A stretch of DNA of 64,000 bases from Tubulanus polymorphus (Eukaryota > Nemertea > Palaeonemertea > Tubulaniformes > Tubulanidae), in contig NC_134033.1 in the NCBI RefSeq assembly GCF_964204645.1, positions 16,417,796-16,481,795 on the forward strand, given 5' to 3'. Position 1 is the first letter of the stretch. Every line of letters begins with the position of its first letter. Under the pieces are notes generated by a model. That model saw nothing but the letters and a program-made list of their open reading frames with translations, had not been told where the DNA came from and ran no database searches. The position numbers and the translations under genes were made by a program. Shown here in pieces: positions 1 to 10,806 of the stretch.

Positions 1-420
1 ATAAATACCCCTGAAATTCTTGAATAAGAGTTGCATTCAACTCATTTAATTCACCCGTCTTCGGATATATTAACACATTACCCAAGTCATCACTATTTGT
101 GAGTCCACATCTAAATATTTCTAATCTACTTTACTAAGTGTAGGTCGTCATGTGGATAAGTGTTATCACATTACCAGCTGAGATCATCAGTATTTCGAGT
201 CCCAATTCTTATTTCCAATTTATACATTACTAACTGTGAGCCATAATTTTGAATCGTCACATTACGGAAGTCACCTCTATTTTGAGTCTCAATTTGTATT
301 TTTCAATTTTCAACTTACTAAATAGGCCATAATTTTGTTGAGTCGTCACACTACTGAAGTTGTCTCCTATTTTACATGTATTTAAAATTCAATTTACTAA
401 GTGAAAGTCGTCATTTGGAT
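1..420. repeat. AT-rich degenerate tandem repeat
   Basis: Imperfect units of about 60-70 bp recur, with shared words such as TTACTAAGTG, GTCGTCATGTGGAT / GTCGTCATTTGGAT, and CACATTAC or CACACTAC followed by GAAGT. No coding exon was found here. If the sphingomyelinase gene extends upstream, this is intron sequence. Confidence 0.45.
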
Positions 421-625
421 TTCGGAATGACTACGAAAACTTCAAAAGTTCCAATGCAGGAACATGTGATATAATGTCCCGTTTTGTATTTAAGCTCCTG
501 GTAAACCGGTGGCTGGCAAGTGGGGATATCCCGGATCGTGCGACTCGCCGATACAATTGATCGAAAATCTGTTCGCTCACATTAACAAAACCGATAAAGT
601 AAGAAATCGAAGAAAATAAATATTC

Positions 626-756
626 ATAATTTTGTCCAAACATATTGGACGACCACACGCACAGTGGGCTTCATAATTTTGTCCAAACATATTGGACGAC
701 CACACGCAGTGGGCTTCAAGATTGTATCCAAATACATTGAACGACAGCACAGTGTA
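626..756. repeat. three-copy direct repeat of about 55-60 bp
   Basis: The phrase TTTGTCCAAACATATTGGAC followed by GACCACACGC and AGTGGGCTTC occurs twice in succession. A third, more diverged copy reads TATCCAAATACATTGAACGA. No coding support. Confidence 0.6.
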
Positions 757-1204
757 GACTACCCCCCCTCCCTGCCCCATCCCCATAACCAGGCACGGTT
801 GGCTACCCCGCAAAGGAAGACACACAGTCAACACACAGTACACGGTCATAGAACAAAGCTAAGCCGTAAGCACGTGCGACGGCGATCAATGATGACGAAT
901 CTTCGTGAATTTCCACCCGTATATGTCATATATACCGCAAGCTCGGTGATGTAGTCACGTGAGGAGTGATAGTGAAATCCTTTAGATTTTGGCGAAGGCA
1001 CCTCATAGGTGACTGACCCACTGACTAAATTGTCCGCTAGATGGCGAACTAGTCGAAGGTGGCTGCTCTTACAGCACTGGCATGTAGTGTAGAGCTGTCT
1101 TGAGTTGACCCTGGCTCCTTTTCTCTACAACTCTTACGTCAATAGAGACGATGTATTTGTTTTGTGGTGGTTTTTGTATTTGTTTTGTGGTGTTTTCTAC
1201 GTAG

Positions 1205-4200
1205 TTTGATATGATCTATTGGACCGGTGATCTGCCCTCTCACAACGTCTGGAACCAGACTCGTGCGCAACAAATCGCCGTATACAAAACACTGACGAAA
1301 CTGTTCCTGAAATATTTCCCGGGAGTACCGATATACGGGGCTTTAGGAAACCACGAGAGCGCACCTGTAAACAGGTACGTAGGAATGGCATGTTGAAAGT
1401 GTGATTGGATCCAGGACCCAATATTCTAACGGCTTAAACGGCTCTAACAGCTTATCTTACCTCAAAATGTGGAACTGGATCCTGAGTTCAGAGTTAACTC
1501 TAGCTCACAACTTTGTAACTGGAATTAAATAACTGGATCCTGAGTTCAAAACTGTGAATTGAGTTTTGACTCAGATTAACTCATTGGAAATTAACTAATT
1601 TTAACTCAGAGTGATCACTAACTCACGACCGTGGAACTACTGGCCTCTGGATCCTGGAGTTCAGTGTTAACTCACAACTGTGGAACTGGATCCTGAGTTC
1701 TGGGTTAACTCTAACTCACCGATTGTGGAACTTAATCCCCGTGCTAGCCCCCGTGCCATTAACCTCTCTGCGTAACTATCTCATTCCAGTTTTCCTCCGC
1801 CGTTTATAACCGGGGACAACTCGATTCGATGGTTGTACAGCGAAATCGACCAAAGCTGGAGTCATTGGTTACTTGATTCGACCAGACGAACCATCCTCTA
1901 GTAAGTTTAACCCTCTAGCTACATAACTATCAGTCAGAAAAAATGCCGATTTTCACAGCACCAAACAGTCTTGGATTATCATTGAATTCTGAGTTATTTT
2001 CAGCGGTGGTTATTATACGGCTTTGGTGAAACCCGGATTACGAGTGGTGTCGTTAAACATGAATTACTGTAACAATCAGAACTGGTGGTTATTGCTGAAT
2101 TCTACAGACCCGGCTCAAGAATTACAGTGGTTAGTCGATGTATTGCAACACGCCGAGAATAACCACGAAAAGGTATTTCACAGCGGTGCATCCTTCATCG
2201 GCGGGGATTCAAACCTGATGGCATCGTGAGACGCTGCCACGTTCCTCCCTCGGTAGGGATTCGAACCTGATGGCTTCGTCAAACTCTCGGCAGGGGTTCA
2301 ATAGATTCAAATCCCTGTCACGAAAGCTGCATTACAGATTGTCACCTTGACCTTTTGGATCTGTGTATTATCTGTGTAAAAGTAAAATACGTATAAGTAG
2401 TTGTTTTATTCTGTAGGTTCATATCATAGGCCATATTCCGAATGGGAAGTGGGATTGCATGAAACCATGGAGTTGGAACTATTATAACATCATAAACAGG
2501 TATTTGAATAAATTCACCTTTAATAATGTTAGCGAACGAAATACAACTCGAACATTATAGAATCTCAACTGTGCATCTACAGCAGTCCTAACGCTACCGA
2601 GTTTCTGATTCTCAACTCTGCAACTACAGCAGTCCAAACGCTACCGAGTTCCCTGATTCTCAACTCGGTAGAATATTTCATTCGTCCTTCACGTTAAGTA
2701 AATTTCCTTGCTATAAAAATGTTGTATCTTTGTCATTTATGATATCAGAAATAAAAGAACGATATTTTACGGTGTAGACATTATCATGAATGTTGAATTC
2801 ATTCTGTGATATAAAGAACTGAATATATGAATCACAATGGAAGCTCGTGGGTCGGTTTGAAATCTAGCCAACCTTCGAAATTCTATTTATATAGAAAACA
2901 TATAACCGAATTTCAATTCTAGCGGCACGCGTTTTTACGAGCAGTTTCCAGCCGCTGGACAAAAAAGCTTTCGCATGCAATAGCTGGAAATTGCCGCTGG
3001 TAGCTGGAAACCGCTCCCGCAGTTTGGCCGTTTTCACGAGCGTTTTTGGTGGCAGAGCTGGAAACCGCTGTGCTAAGCATTTTTTTCGAGAGGTTTCAAG
3101 CCAGCAATTTCCAGCTGAGAAATTTTGCAGTAGCTTTTTCCAGCTGCCGGGTTTTCCAGCTCGGGTCCAATGGTTCGGTTGTGTTTTCACGAGTGGCAGC
3201 TGGAAACCGCTCGTTAAAACTAGCCTTAACTAACGAACCTACTAAATTCGAGTAGCAAAAACTCGCACTTTTGATAAAATCTTATTAACCCTACGCTTTG
3301 CAGTAAGCCTCACCCATAAAACTCAGATAAGGCCAACTCGGAATTTTTATCTAACTCAGACAACAAACGAAATCGTTTTTTTCTGACTGGCCAACGCATT
3401 TTCCTATCAAGGTTTAATTTTACCACCGGTGCGGCGAGGTTTACTGTAGTATTTGTCTTAACGTTTTACCGCTTCGACATTAGGTTAACGAAAGCTCTTC
3501 TAACGACTCTCCTTATTTTCATGAAAATGTCTAAACCTCGTCACATTTTCAGATACGAGAGCGTCGTCGGCGCTCAGTTCTTCGGCCACACGCATCGCGA
3601 TGAATTCGAGATATTCTACGATTTGTCGAATAAATCGCGAGCGTTGAATATCGCTTACATATCGCCAAGTGTGACTACGTTACCGCGGCTGTTTCCAGGG
3701 TATCGTATTTACACCGTCGATCGACAGCCGTCTGCCATGGTACGTCACGACACCGCACCGCACCACGTGACCTATTATAGTCAGCGCACGCGTTCAACCA
3801 ATCAGCATTCGGCATTAACTTCACACAGGCGCATGCGTGAAGCCCACGCTCTCTCACTCTATCTAGCTTTGTGTTTTGTTTTGGTGATAGGTTATATCAG
3901 TGGACTATAAAACGAATATTCGTTTTAAATGTTTAATTAAGACTAAAAGAATCGATACCTTGTTTCTCCGCTCTACTGAGCTTTAAAGTTGACCCGACCG
4001 GCCGCCTATCTACCCTGTATATTACTATTTTAAAAATGGTGATCAATTTTACCATAACAGACCCGGCCGCTATAGAAATGAGCTGATTACAAATTCCATT
4101 ACATTTTACAAAAAATAGCCCGCTGCGAAGAAACAAGGTATCATTTTTGTTTAGCCTCATGATTAGTTTGTTTTTCACACAGTGTGTGCTACACTTTTTT

Positions 4201-6617
4201 GACGGACAATCAAAATGCACATTTTAACTTGACAAAATGCACATTTAACCATTCATAGTCCATGATTTGATTATCATAGATTGTCTAAATTAGGCACGGG
4301 CCAAAATCGTCTCCGAGCGATCGAGGCTTATGTCCACTGGTAAATGAACCCTAACCCAACAGTATTAAGAGAATCAAACAACAATGATTAATAATATAAA
4401 GTTCGAAAATGTCTCCCTAAACTTGTATAGTTCATTCAAAGTCTCGACCATCCTAATTATAGTCACATCTTCAGGAAAACTGTATTCCTTGAACTAGTGT
4501 AGTTTATTCAACGTTTCGACCATATCCTAATAGTCATCTTCAGGAATACTGTATTCCTTGAGCTAGTGTAGTTTATTCAACGTTTCGACTATATCCTAAT
4601 AGTCATCTTCAGGAATACTGTATTCCTTGAACTAGTGTAGTTTATTCAACGTTTCGACTATATCCTAATAGTCATCTTCAGGAATACTGTATTCCTTGAG
4701 CTAGTGTAGTTTATTCGACGTTTCGACTATATCCTAATAGTCATCTTCAGGAATACTGTATTCCTTGAGCTAGTAGTTCATTCAACGACTATATCCTAAT
4801 AGTCACATCTTCAGGAAAATTGTATTCCTTGAGCTAGTGTAGTTTATTCAACGTTTCGACTATATCCTAATAGTCATCTTCAGGAATACTGTATTCCTTG
4901 AGCTAGTAGTTCATTCAACGACTATATCCTAATAGTCACATCTTCAGGAAAATTGTATTCCTTGAGCTAGTGTAGTTTATTCAACGTTTCGACTTTTTCC
5001 TGAAAGTCATCTTTAGGAATACTGTATTCCTTGAGCTAGTGTAGTTTATTCAACGTTTCGACTATATCCTAATAGTCATCTTCAGGAATACTGTATTCCT
5101 TGAGCTAGTGTAGTTTATTCAACGTTTCGACCATATCCTGATAGTCATCTTCAGGAATACTGTATTCCTTGAACTAGTGTAGTTTATTCAACGTTTCGAC
5201 TTTACCCAGCTCAGTCATTCTCGAGAACACTGAATTTTTCGTCATTATTGTGGGATTCTCTTCATATCTGTATCGTCACAACACGGATATATTGGCTTAT
5301 CTATGGTTAACTCTAAGCCACCTTTCGAGCAACTGGCCCTGGGTTTATCTATACTGGTAGATTTTAGAATGGTTGCGGGGTTCTTCTATTGGCACAACTG
5401 AGAACCTTTAGATTCCTGTACAAATGTCCTGCATGCACCACTCTCTATATCCTACCTATATTTCCAGATATGAAGGCACGGTAGCCGGTCAATTTTTCGG
5501 TCACACGCACAAAGACGAATTCGAAATATTCTACGATCAAAATGACGTCAGACGAGCGAATAATATAGTTTTTATATCGCCCAGTATCACCCCTTTTACT
5601 GCGACCCCTAATTATACTCTTAACTCCGGGTATCGCATTTATACCGTGGATAATACAATACGAAAGGTAAATAACGATGACCCAACTAACATTTATTTAC
5701 AGTAAACCTCGCCCTAACCTCGGACAAACCGGGACCGGTGGAAAAATTGATCCGGGGTTAGTGAAGACAGCGTTAATGATCGGAAGATACGTTTATGAAG
5801 TTGGTGAAACATCAAAATGTGATGTTTCAGTCCGAGTTTGAGACGAACGTCGAAAATTGATTTCATAAGGCGAGGTTTACTGTTGATACGTCTAACTCAT
5901 CCTCGCTTGCCAGGGTTTGATTGCCTCTCGCCGAGCCCATACCCTGGCCGCAGACCCTTCATTGGTATATTACATCGCCCAAGATTTCACGAGTGGACAG
6001 GTCACCGCTAAGCGGCCACCAGTCCATACGTCTAGCCATTCAGATGCGTTGTTTTCACCGGCAGATACGCTCTACCAATTTGGTCGACAACTGTACGTAA
6101 TTCGTGTTTCTGAATCAGAAAACCAAAATGTCCGTTACATCATTTCAGGATGTTTTGGATCATGAAACGTATATATTGAACATCACTGAAGCGAATATCT
6201 CCAACGACCCTAAATGGGTCCTCGAATACAAAGCTAAGGTAAGCGTCGCTACAAAATGGAGGATTCGATGTTTTAACCGTATTCAAATTCTAGATTTATG
6301 TCGATATTCGTCCTCGACTACTTCTTTATAGGACGCTTACGGTATGACATCATTGTACCCACGTGACTGGGATAAACTCGTGCAGCGAATGAAAACGGAC
6401 GACGAATCGTGGAATAAATTCCAAACGTAACGTTTTAAAACACCGATCAGGTTCGAATCCCAGCGTGTGTAAAGTCACGAATTTTTTTTTCACATTTTGC
6501 AGATACTACGTGAAGTCTTCGGATTCGTCAGCTCGATGCGAGGGCAGCGCCTGTCGACACAGCATGCTATGTGCTTTACAGACTGGACGGTCACACGATC
6601 AAACGTTCTGTAACTAA
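1205..6617 (+). CDS. SMPD1: acid sphingomyelinase (sphingomyelin phosphodiesterase 1 family), 3' part of gene
   Basis: Hydrolyses sphingomyelin to ceramide and phosphocholine in the lysosome or after secretion; zinc-dependent calcineurin-like fold. Exons read as 1205-1374, 1790-1900, 2004-2172, 2417-2499, then either 3553-3739 (5A) or 5468-5666 (5B), then 6149-6238, 6332-6426, 6503-6617 (stop TAA 6615-6617). All have GT-AG borders and compatible phases, giving 339 residues with 5A or 343 with 5B. Visible family motifs in order: FDMIYWTGD (zinc Asp) with PSHN (His), GNHES (zinc Asn and catalytic His), [36 protein letters not shown] (zinc His), WSWNYY, QFFGHTH (zinc His pair), [28 protein letters not shown], then a Cys-rich tail ending TFCN. 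The saposin domain and the first DxH zinc motif are missing, so the 5' exons lie before the window; none was found in 1-1204. A possible poly(A) signal AATAAA is at 6711. Family assignment is very secure; which paralog is not. Confidence 0.93.
1430..1740. repeat. GGATCCTGAGTTC / AGTTAACTC repeat cluster in SMPD1 intron
   Basis: Repeated phrases AACTGGATCCTGAGTTC, GTTAACTCTAACTCAC and CACAACTGTGGAACTGG occur in direct and partly inverted order. The same family recurs at 7346-7456 and 34080-34390. Confidence 0.6.
2190..2335. repeat. tRNA-like (B-box) repeat fragments, about three copies
   Basis: The phrase GGGATTCGAACCTGATGGC and close variants occur in succession. Its reverse complement contains GGTTCGAATCC, a match to the RNA polymerase III B box. 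These are probably SINE 3' pieces on the minus strand; no intact tRNA was found. The same phrase recurs at 26541-26640. Confidence 0.5.
2570..2675 (-). repeat. dispersed copies of the photolyase-intron 57-bp repeat
   Basis: Two units containing GCTACCGAGTT(C) followed by CTGATTCTCAACTC and then ACAGCAGTCC. This is the reverse complement of the unit amplified at about 20870-22910. Confidence 0.65.
2931..3220. mobile_element. inverted-repeat (MITE-like) element in SMPD1 intron 4
   Basis: The left end has GTTTTTACGAGC then AGTTTCCAGC. The right end has GCTGGAAACCGCTCG then TTAAAAC, forming imperfect terminal inverted repeats. The inside is rich in further copies of AGCTGGAAA and its complement. 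No coding capacity; the target duplication was not resolved. Confidence 0.55.
3553..3739 (+). CDS. SMPD1: SMPD1 alternative exon 5A (GHTH motif)
   Basis: 187 nt. The first base completes an Arg codon begun by AG at the end of exon 4, and the exon ends on a full codon (ATG) before GTACGT. It encodes [18 protein letters not shown], then EIFYD, a variable middle, ISPS and [14 protein letters not shown]. It carries the two zinc-ligand His of GHTH. The acceptor is ACATTTTCAG. Exon 5B further downstream encodes the same segment. Confidence 0.88.
3938..4158. mobile_element. MITE family A (GATACCTTGTTTC ends), copy 1
   Basis: About 220 bp with ends GATACCTTGTTTCTCCGC and, inverted, GAAGAAACAAGGTATC. 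The interior has GGCCGCCTATCTACCCTGTA and ACCCGGCCGCTATAGAAATG. Copies 2 and 3 lie at 20347-20570 and 26158-26300. Non-autonomous; no transposase. Confidence 0.75.
4424..5205 (-). repeat. tandem array of about 12 units (64-69 bp) with hammerhead-ribozyme-like fold
   Basis: The array lies in the intron between SMPD1 exons 5A and 5B. Read on the minus strand, each full unit has TATTC, CTGAAGA, T, GACTAT, a six-base loop, ATAGTC, GAAA, CGTT or CGTC, GAATA. In the unit at 4712-4755, TATTC pairs with GAATA (stem I) and GACTAT with ATAGTC (stem II), with CUGANGA and GAAA core strings and GUC at the expected cleavage position. Deviations from the hammerhead consensus: one extra U before stem II, and stem III reduced to ACGU. 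Two units, near 4780 and 4910, lack part of the core. The motif resembles terminal repeats of Penelope-like elements, some of which are known to carry hammerheads. Repeat call certain; ribozyme call is inference. Confidence 0.8.
5468..5666 (+). CDS. SMPD1: SMPD1 alternative exon 5B (second GHTH exon)
   Basis: 199 nt with the same entry phase (one base completing Arg) and the same exit phase (0) as exon 5A. It encodes [23 protein letters not shown], then a middle four residues longer than in 5A, ISPS and [13 protein letters not shown]. It shares about 35 of 58 alignable residues with 5A, concentrated at both ends; the loop after FYD differs. The acceptor is TATTTCCAG and the donor is GTAAAT. 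No stop or frameshift is present, so it looks functional rather than a relic. Confidence 0.85.
5904..6035 (-). repeat. dispersed CTTGCCAGGG repeat, copy 1
   Basis: It begins CCTCGCTTGCCAGGGTTTGA and contains ACCCTGGCCGCAGACCC then TTCATTGGTATATTA. The latter is the inverse of sequence within the copy at 29860-30005. Short CTTGCCAGG-like pieces also occur at 24199, 41889 and 45552. Probably a non-autonomous transposon relic. Confidence 0.5.
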
Positions 6618-6710
6618 GCAACCTCGAGACGTCCATTGCCGGAGAACTGGGTCAATGATCTTTTTTAGAAATAGTTTGATTATGTCTTTCATATCACATC
6701 ATTAAGGAAA

Positions 6711-6716
6711 AATAAA
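6711..6716 (+). terminator. probable poly(A) signal of SMPD1
   Basis: AATAAA 94 bases after the TAA stop, in an AT-rich 3' flank. Confidence 0.55.
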
Positions 6717-6719
6717 TTT

Positions 6720-7345
6720 CGTTTGACAAATTATGGATTTTTTTGACTGACTCATCCGATACAAACGATTATCCGATTTACGTGTTTCGTCTACCAAACT
6801 GATCCAGGGGTATCTGACCTTTTTACTATAACTGCAACGTCAATAATTGTCTGACTGGCTCCACCTGGCGGATAAGTAACGTTCCCATCGTCGTAAAAGA
6901 AACGGCAGTAGAACAAATGCACAAACACTGATTTGTTTATAACATTGAATTTATTTTCATTGCTACAGTTTATAAACTAGTCGCTAGGTGGCACGATGTA
7001 CGCTATTTATCCAGATCAGATTTTGATATTTCATTCAAATACATCTCACACTACAGAAGCAAGTGTTAATATATATATTCTAGTAATAATTCATATATTT
7101 CAACGAGATGAGTAGTACTTTAAATGTTAACTATTTATTTCATTTGACTTTCGCTATAAGTTTCATCACGGGTGAATGATGAATCCACTATTCTCTAGTA
7201 GAGGAGAGCTCGTGTATCGAATAAACTAGTTAATCTATAAAGTACTATCCATCTCGTATTTATTCTATACCCGGTTATCACGACTCCTCTTCTCACGTAT
7301 TTCATACTAATCGATTGTTCCAAAATGGCTTATATCATATATCAT
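6720..7345. other. intergenic stretch, no gene seen
   Basis: AT-rich sequence between the convergent SMPD1 and Ly6-like genes. TTTATT at 7259-7264 is a possible poly(A) signal for the minus-strand Ly6-like gene. A weakly structured repeat lies around 6880-7010. Confidence 0.5.
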
Positions 7346-7456
7346 TCTGGACCCAGTTCCACAGTTGTGAATTAGAGTTAACTCTTAGTTAAAATTAGTT
7401 CATTTTCAATGACTCTGAGTCAAATCTTAACTCACGACTGTGGAACTGGGTCCAGA
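7346..7456. mobile_element. short palindromic MITE-like element (GGACCCAGTTCCACAGT ends)
   Basis: The left end TCTGGACCCAGTTCCACAGT is matched by the inverted right end ACTGTGGAACTGGGTCCAGA. The arms continue with GAGTTAACTC and its complement. About 111 bp, foldback type. Confidence 0.75.
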
Positions 7457-7727
7457 GGTCTAATTTCTACCCTTACCCTTACTAACCTTAACGTGAGTCT
7501 TTAAATTCGTTGAAAATGGAAAAGTACCGGTGCTACACGAAAACAAAAACTACGAAAAAAATGTTACAAAAACAACGACAAAAATGGATAACTACAAATG
7601 TTATAGTACATTGGAGTAGAACTTAAGTCCTGCTTTCATAACTAAGTCTGACTTTTAAACTAATATTTAAGTCCTACATTAGAAATAACTTTAAGACTTG
7701 TCATTCGCTGAAATATTCTAGTAAAAC

Positions 7728-8787
7728 CTAAATTCTGCTGATTACGGCCGCCGCTAAGGTAACGACGAGCGTCGCTACGGACATCCGTGACGCAGTAGCG
7801 CTGTTGCACCAGTCACTCTCATCGCAACACACGGGGGTTTCTACAGTGGCTACTTGAGAGGCTGCTGGGACTGACGTTGCTCCTGTTAGAACGGCGTAGG
7901 CGTGGGTTTTTATATCGTTCTCGAAGCCTGTCTTCGCCTCGGCCACGTTATACTTGTAAGCGTCGTCATCGCATTTCATGGCTTCTACACAGTCTCGTAG
8001 CACGTAATTGATACCATTAGCCTTGCCTTTCATAATCTGCAATCATAAGAGACATTATTTCATAGTTGTCAGATTCATCATACATTATACGTCATAAACA
8101 GGGGCTCGTATTTGAAGTTTGGGTGTGAACTGTAGCTTAAATCATCCAGTATCCCAGGGTACAGATCATCCTTGTAGTACGAGGGATACTGGGTGATCTA
8201 AGCTACTACAGGAGGGTTAAAACAACGCAACGGATCTGAAAACGGAACCTGTAGTCCTGGTTCCATAGATATCTGCATTCATTTTGACTAAGTCCATGTA
8301 AAAATGTGTAGTTTAATGTAATTTTAGATCACTTACTACGGCTACGTGTTGATCACCACCAGCACCAAGACCACATGGTCTACCGAGCAAGTTCATATAG
8401 CCGGCTTCGGTGGCGTGAGCTGCCTCGTGTATCGACGGTTGTCCATCAAAGCATGCCTTATACCCGTGTGTTTTATGGGCAGCATTGGCCTTATCGGAGC
8501 CCTTACACTGGTATACTAAAAGTGGAGAACCCGCGCGTTGTCCTGAAATGAAATAACTGACATTGAATGCAGGAAAGCATATTCGAGTTTATTCGCTTCA
8601 TTTTCAATAAGCCTGCGTACGTAGTTGATTTTGAATCAAAACCGAACTCACAACTGTAGAAACACTTGAGTCGTTTCTGTTCAACTAGTTGAAATAGAAA
8701 AATAAATCATCAGTTTTAAATTTTAATCTTACCTTGCGCCATCAGAACGAGGCAGCAGAGGGCGGAGATACATAAAACTAACTTCAT
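7728..8787 (-). CDS. secreted Ly6/uPAR (three-finger) domain protein, probably GPI-anchored
   Basis: Three exons on the minus strand: 8787-8733 (ATG and signal peptide), 8542-8337, 8036-7728 (stop). Phases match: exon 1 ends with one base of Gly, exon 2 ends on a full codon. All introns are GT-AG. The protein is about 189 residues: signal peptide MKLVLCISALCCLVLMAQG, then LLVYQCKG, KACFD, GRPCG, RDCVEAMKC and the family-typical end CCDESDWCN, followed by a hydrophobic tail (SVATLVVTLAAAVISRI). LxxYxC near the start and CCxxxxCN at the end are hallmarks of the LU/three-finger fold. The C-terminal hydrophobic segment with no charged residues after it until the final RI suggests GPI attachment near the Asn-Ser-Ala stretch. 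Eight mature cysteines are visible. Such proteins act at the cell surface or are secreted; the specific role is unknown. The window to the right holds a second copy of its first exon. Confidence 0.85.
8131..8210. mobile_element. palindromic element in Ly6-like intron 2
   Basis: TGTAGCTTAAATCATCCAGT then ATCCC is mirrored by GGGATACTGGGTGATCTAAG then CTAC. A near-perfect foldback of about 80 bp. Confidence 0.65.
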
Positions 8788-8875
8788 CTCGTAGAATTCA
8801 AGTCTTCACTTTGTGTGGTGTTGCAACCAAAAGATCTCACGAACCAAACTGATTCGAACACCGGAATACTCGGTT

Positions 8876-8883
8876 CTTAAATA
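8876..8883 (-). promoter_or_regulatory. TATA-like box of the Ly6-like gene
   Basis: TATTTAAG on the minus strand, about 90 bases upstream of the ATG at 8787. The flank around it is duplicated at about 12290-12400, where the corresponding octamer has changed to CTTTTCAAG. Confidence 0.45.
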
Positions 8884-8999
8884 GTTAACCTATCCATTGC
8901 TTGGTTACTAGAACTGTTTATTGTAGCAACAGGACCAGTTTTCATTTTGCTGCAACGAAAGTGGGCGGTTACAAAACTTCATCTGCATATGTTTGATGT

Positions 9000-10300
9000 G
9001 TTCCATAGCTCAGTTACGTCACGTGAACCAGTTCGGTCGGATCTTTTTTTTCATGATTTTTTCTTAATCCCAGAGTTTAACAGGGTGCAATGGCAAACAC
9101 GACAGTAAACACAAAATGAAACTTGAAATAACGAGACAATAACGTTCCTGTCTACGCTTCTCCAGGCCCGTGCCGGGAGGGGGAATGTTTTCTGGGCAAA
9201 GGTACGAACCCCCTAAAGTTTTCAAAGTGCCCTTCAAAAAGTCAGTGACAAAAAATTCGAGTCAAGAATTTCATCGATATTTGGATACAATTTTCATGTT
9301 TTTTTGTGGTATATGGAAAGTAATAGATTCTCAAATAATCTATTAAGGTACCCGGGCACTTCATATTATAGGTTCTTTTTCATTAGGAAAGTGTCCCTTC
9401 TCACGGAGAAACCCGAAAAGGGCGGTTCTTTATATAGGATATACCATTGATATTTGCAAAAGGGCACCAAAATTCCCCCCTCCGCTAAATAGGGAAATGA
9501 CATGTCTCAACGCTGGAGGCTTAATATCTAGATGAAAATCAATTGAAAATGAAGCAAATTTTGTTTGAATTGTCATTGCCTTATTGTTAAGCAGCCCATC
9601 TGACGGAATAACAAATCTAAAAGATACCAGTCCAGCCTTATACTTGAATCCTGACTATTGAACCGGCCATTGGATCGTTACCGTCAACACAAAAAAAATC
9701 AACATGTTCCAGCGTCGTGAAAAGCCGTTCACTGCTTGGGCATGTTTCGGATAAAAAAAATTTATTCCAAATAAATATTCCGTGTATGTCATCAAACTAT
9801 AAGGTTTCAAGCGTGTTTACGTATTAAGCGAGGGCTTGGGGTCTTCCTGACGATGAATTTAATATTTCTTAAATGCGTCGTAAAACACTGGTCTGTCTGA
9901 CATCATAAATGAAATGAATTCCACATTTCTATGAACGTCTACGTCGTAAAATTTTGGTCTTTCTGACATCGTTATAATGAAAAGAATTCTGCATTTAAGA
10001 AAATTCAGTAAATGCGAAAACAAAGGTTGAACACGGCTGGCAGCGATCACGGGTTTTCTGCATTAACGATTCCGTTGTACGGATCGTAAGGCCCATTCTT
10101 CAGAGATGGTTCTTGCCAAGAGAAAAATGTAATGTTTCAACACAGATCAAACGGTTCAAAGGTTTTTGTTCTGAGTTTATTATTTTCGGATAAAACTATG
10201 AGCCACGAGGAGTGTGAAAACACTGAATGTAATGTTTCAACAATCAATAAAGTATCAATTGCATTGATTTGAACTGAATTTCAATTGAATAATTTGTCCC
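9000..10300. other. intergenic stretch, no gene seen
   Basis: No exon with family similarity was found on either strand. A C/G-rich repeat remnant lies at about 9170-9500 (GAGGGGGAATG at the left and ATTCCCCCCTC inverted at the right). Two short direct repeats containing TCTGACATC(A/G)T lie at 9890-9975. Confidence 0.5.
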
Positions 10301-10485
10301 GCTAGACGGAGCTGTTGTAGATAGATAGAGGCCACAACAGAAAGCTATTTCTCTCTCCTTTTATTAATTGTGCCTATTTAGAAATTGTAAATTTTATTGT
10401 TTGTTTGTTTGTTTTTTCTCTCAATTTCTGTACATGCGGCCTGCCATGCTTTCCATTAAATAAATTTGAACTTGAACTTGAACCA
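10300..10485. mobile_element. possible retroelement 3' end
   Basis: A stretch ending in CATTAAATAAATTTGAACTT, then a short (GAACTT)n-like tail. Simple hexamer tails following an AATAAA-like word are typical of non-LTR or SINE 3' ends. No reverse transcriptase is visible. Confidence 0.35.
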
Positions 10486-10806
10486 GACGTCGTCACTGAG
10501 TAAGGCCGGAAGTAATTCGCCGCCATAATATGCTCAACCCCGAGGGGTGTCGCAATAAAGTGTTGATCAAATATAGTCATGTTTTAGAGTAAAGTTATTC
10601 AGTACCCTAATTCAGGGGCCAGTTTTACAGTTAATACCAGGACCTGAAGATAAGCAAGAACGCGTACGGTAGCAGAATAAAACACTTTTATTAGTGTAAT
10701 CTGTAGACGAGTTTTTGTGTAAAATTATGTTGAGAAATAATGGCTTGATTTGGTAGAATAACCACACTCAGGCGTGGAGAACGGGTAATTATTTCAAAAC
10801 CGAGTA

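Noticed and set aside
4424-5205. CRISPR-like array (regular units of about 69 bp)
   Set aside because: The whole unit is repeated with no unique spacers, and the context is a eukaryotic intron.
5917-6165. 82-residue frame between exons 5B and 6 of SMPD1
   Set aside because: Consists mostly of a dispersed repeat also present at 29860; no match to the enzyme.
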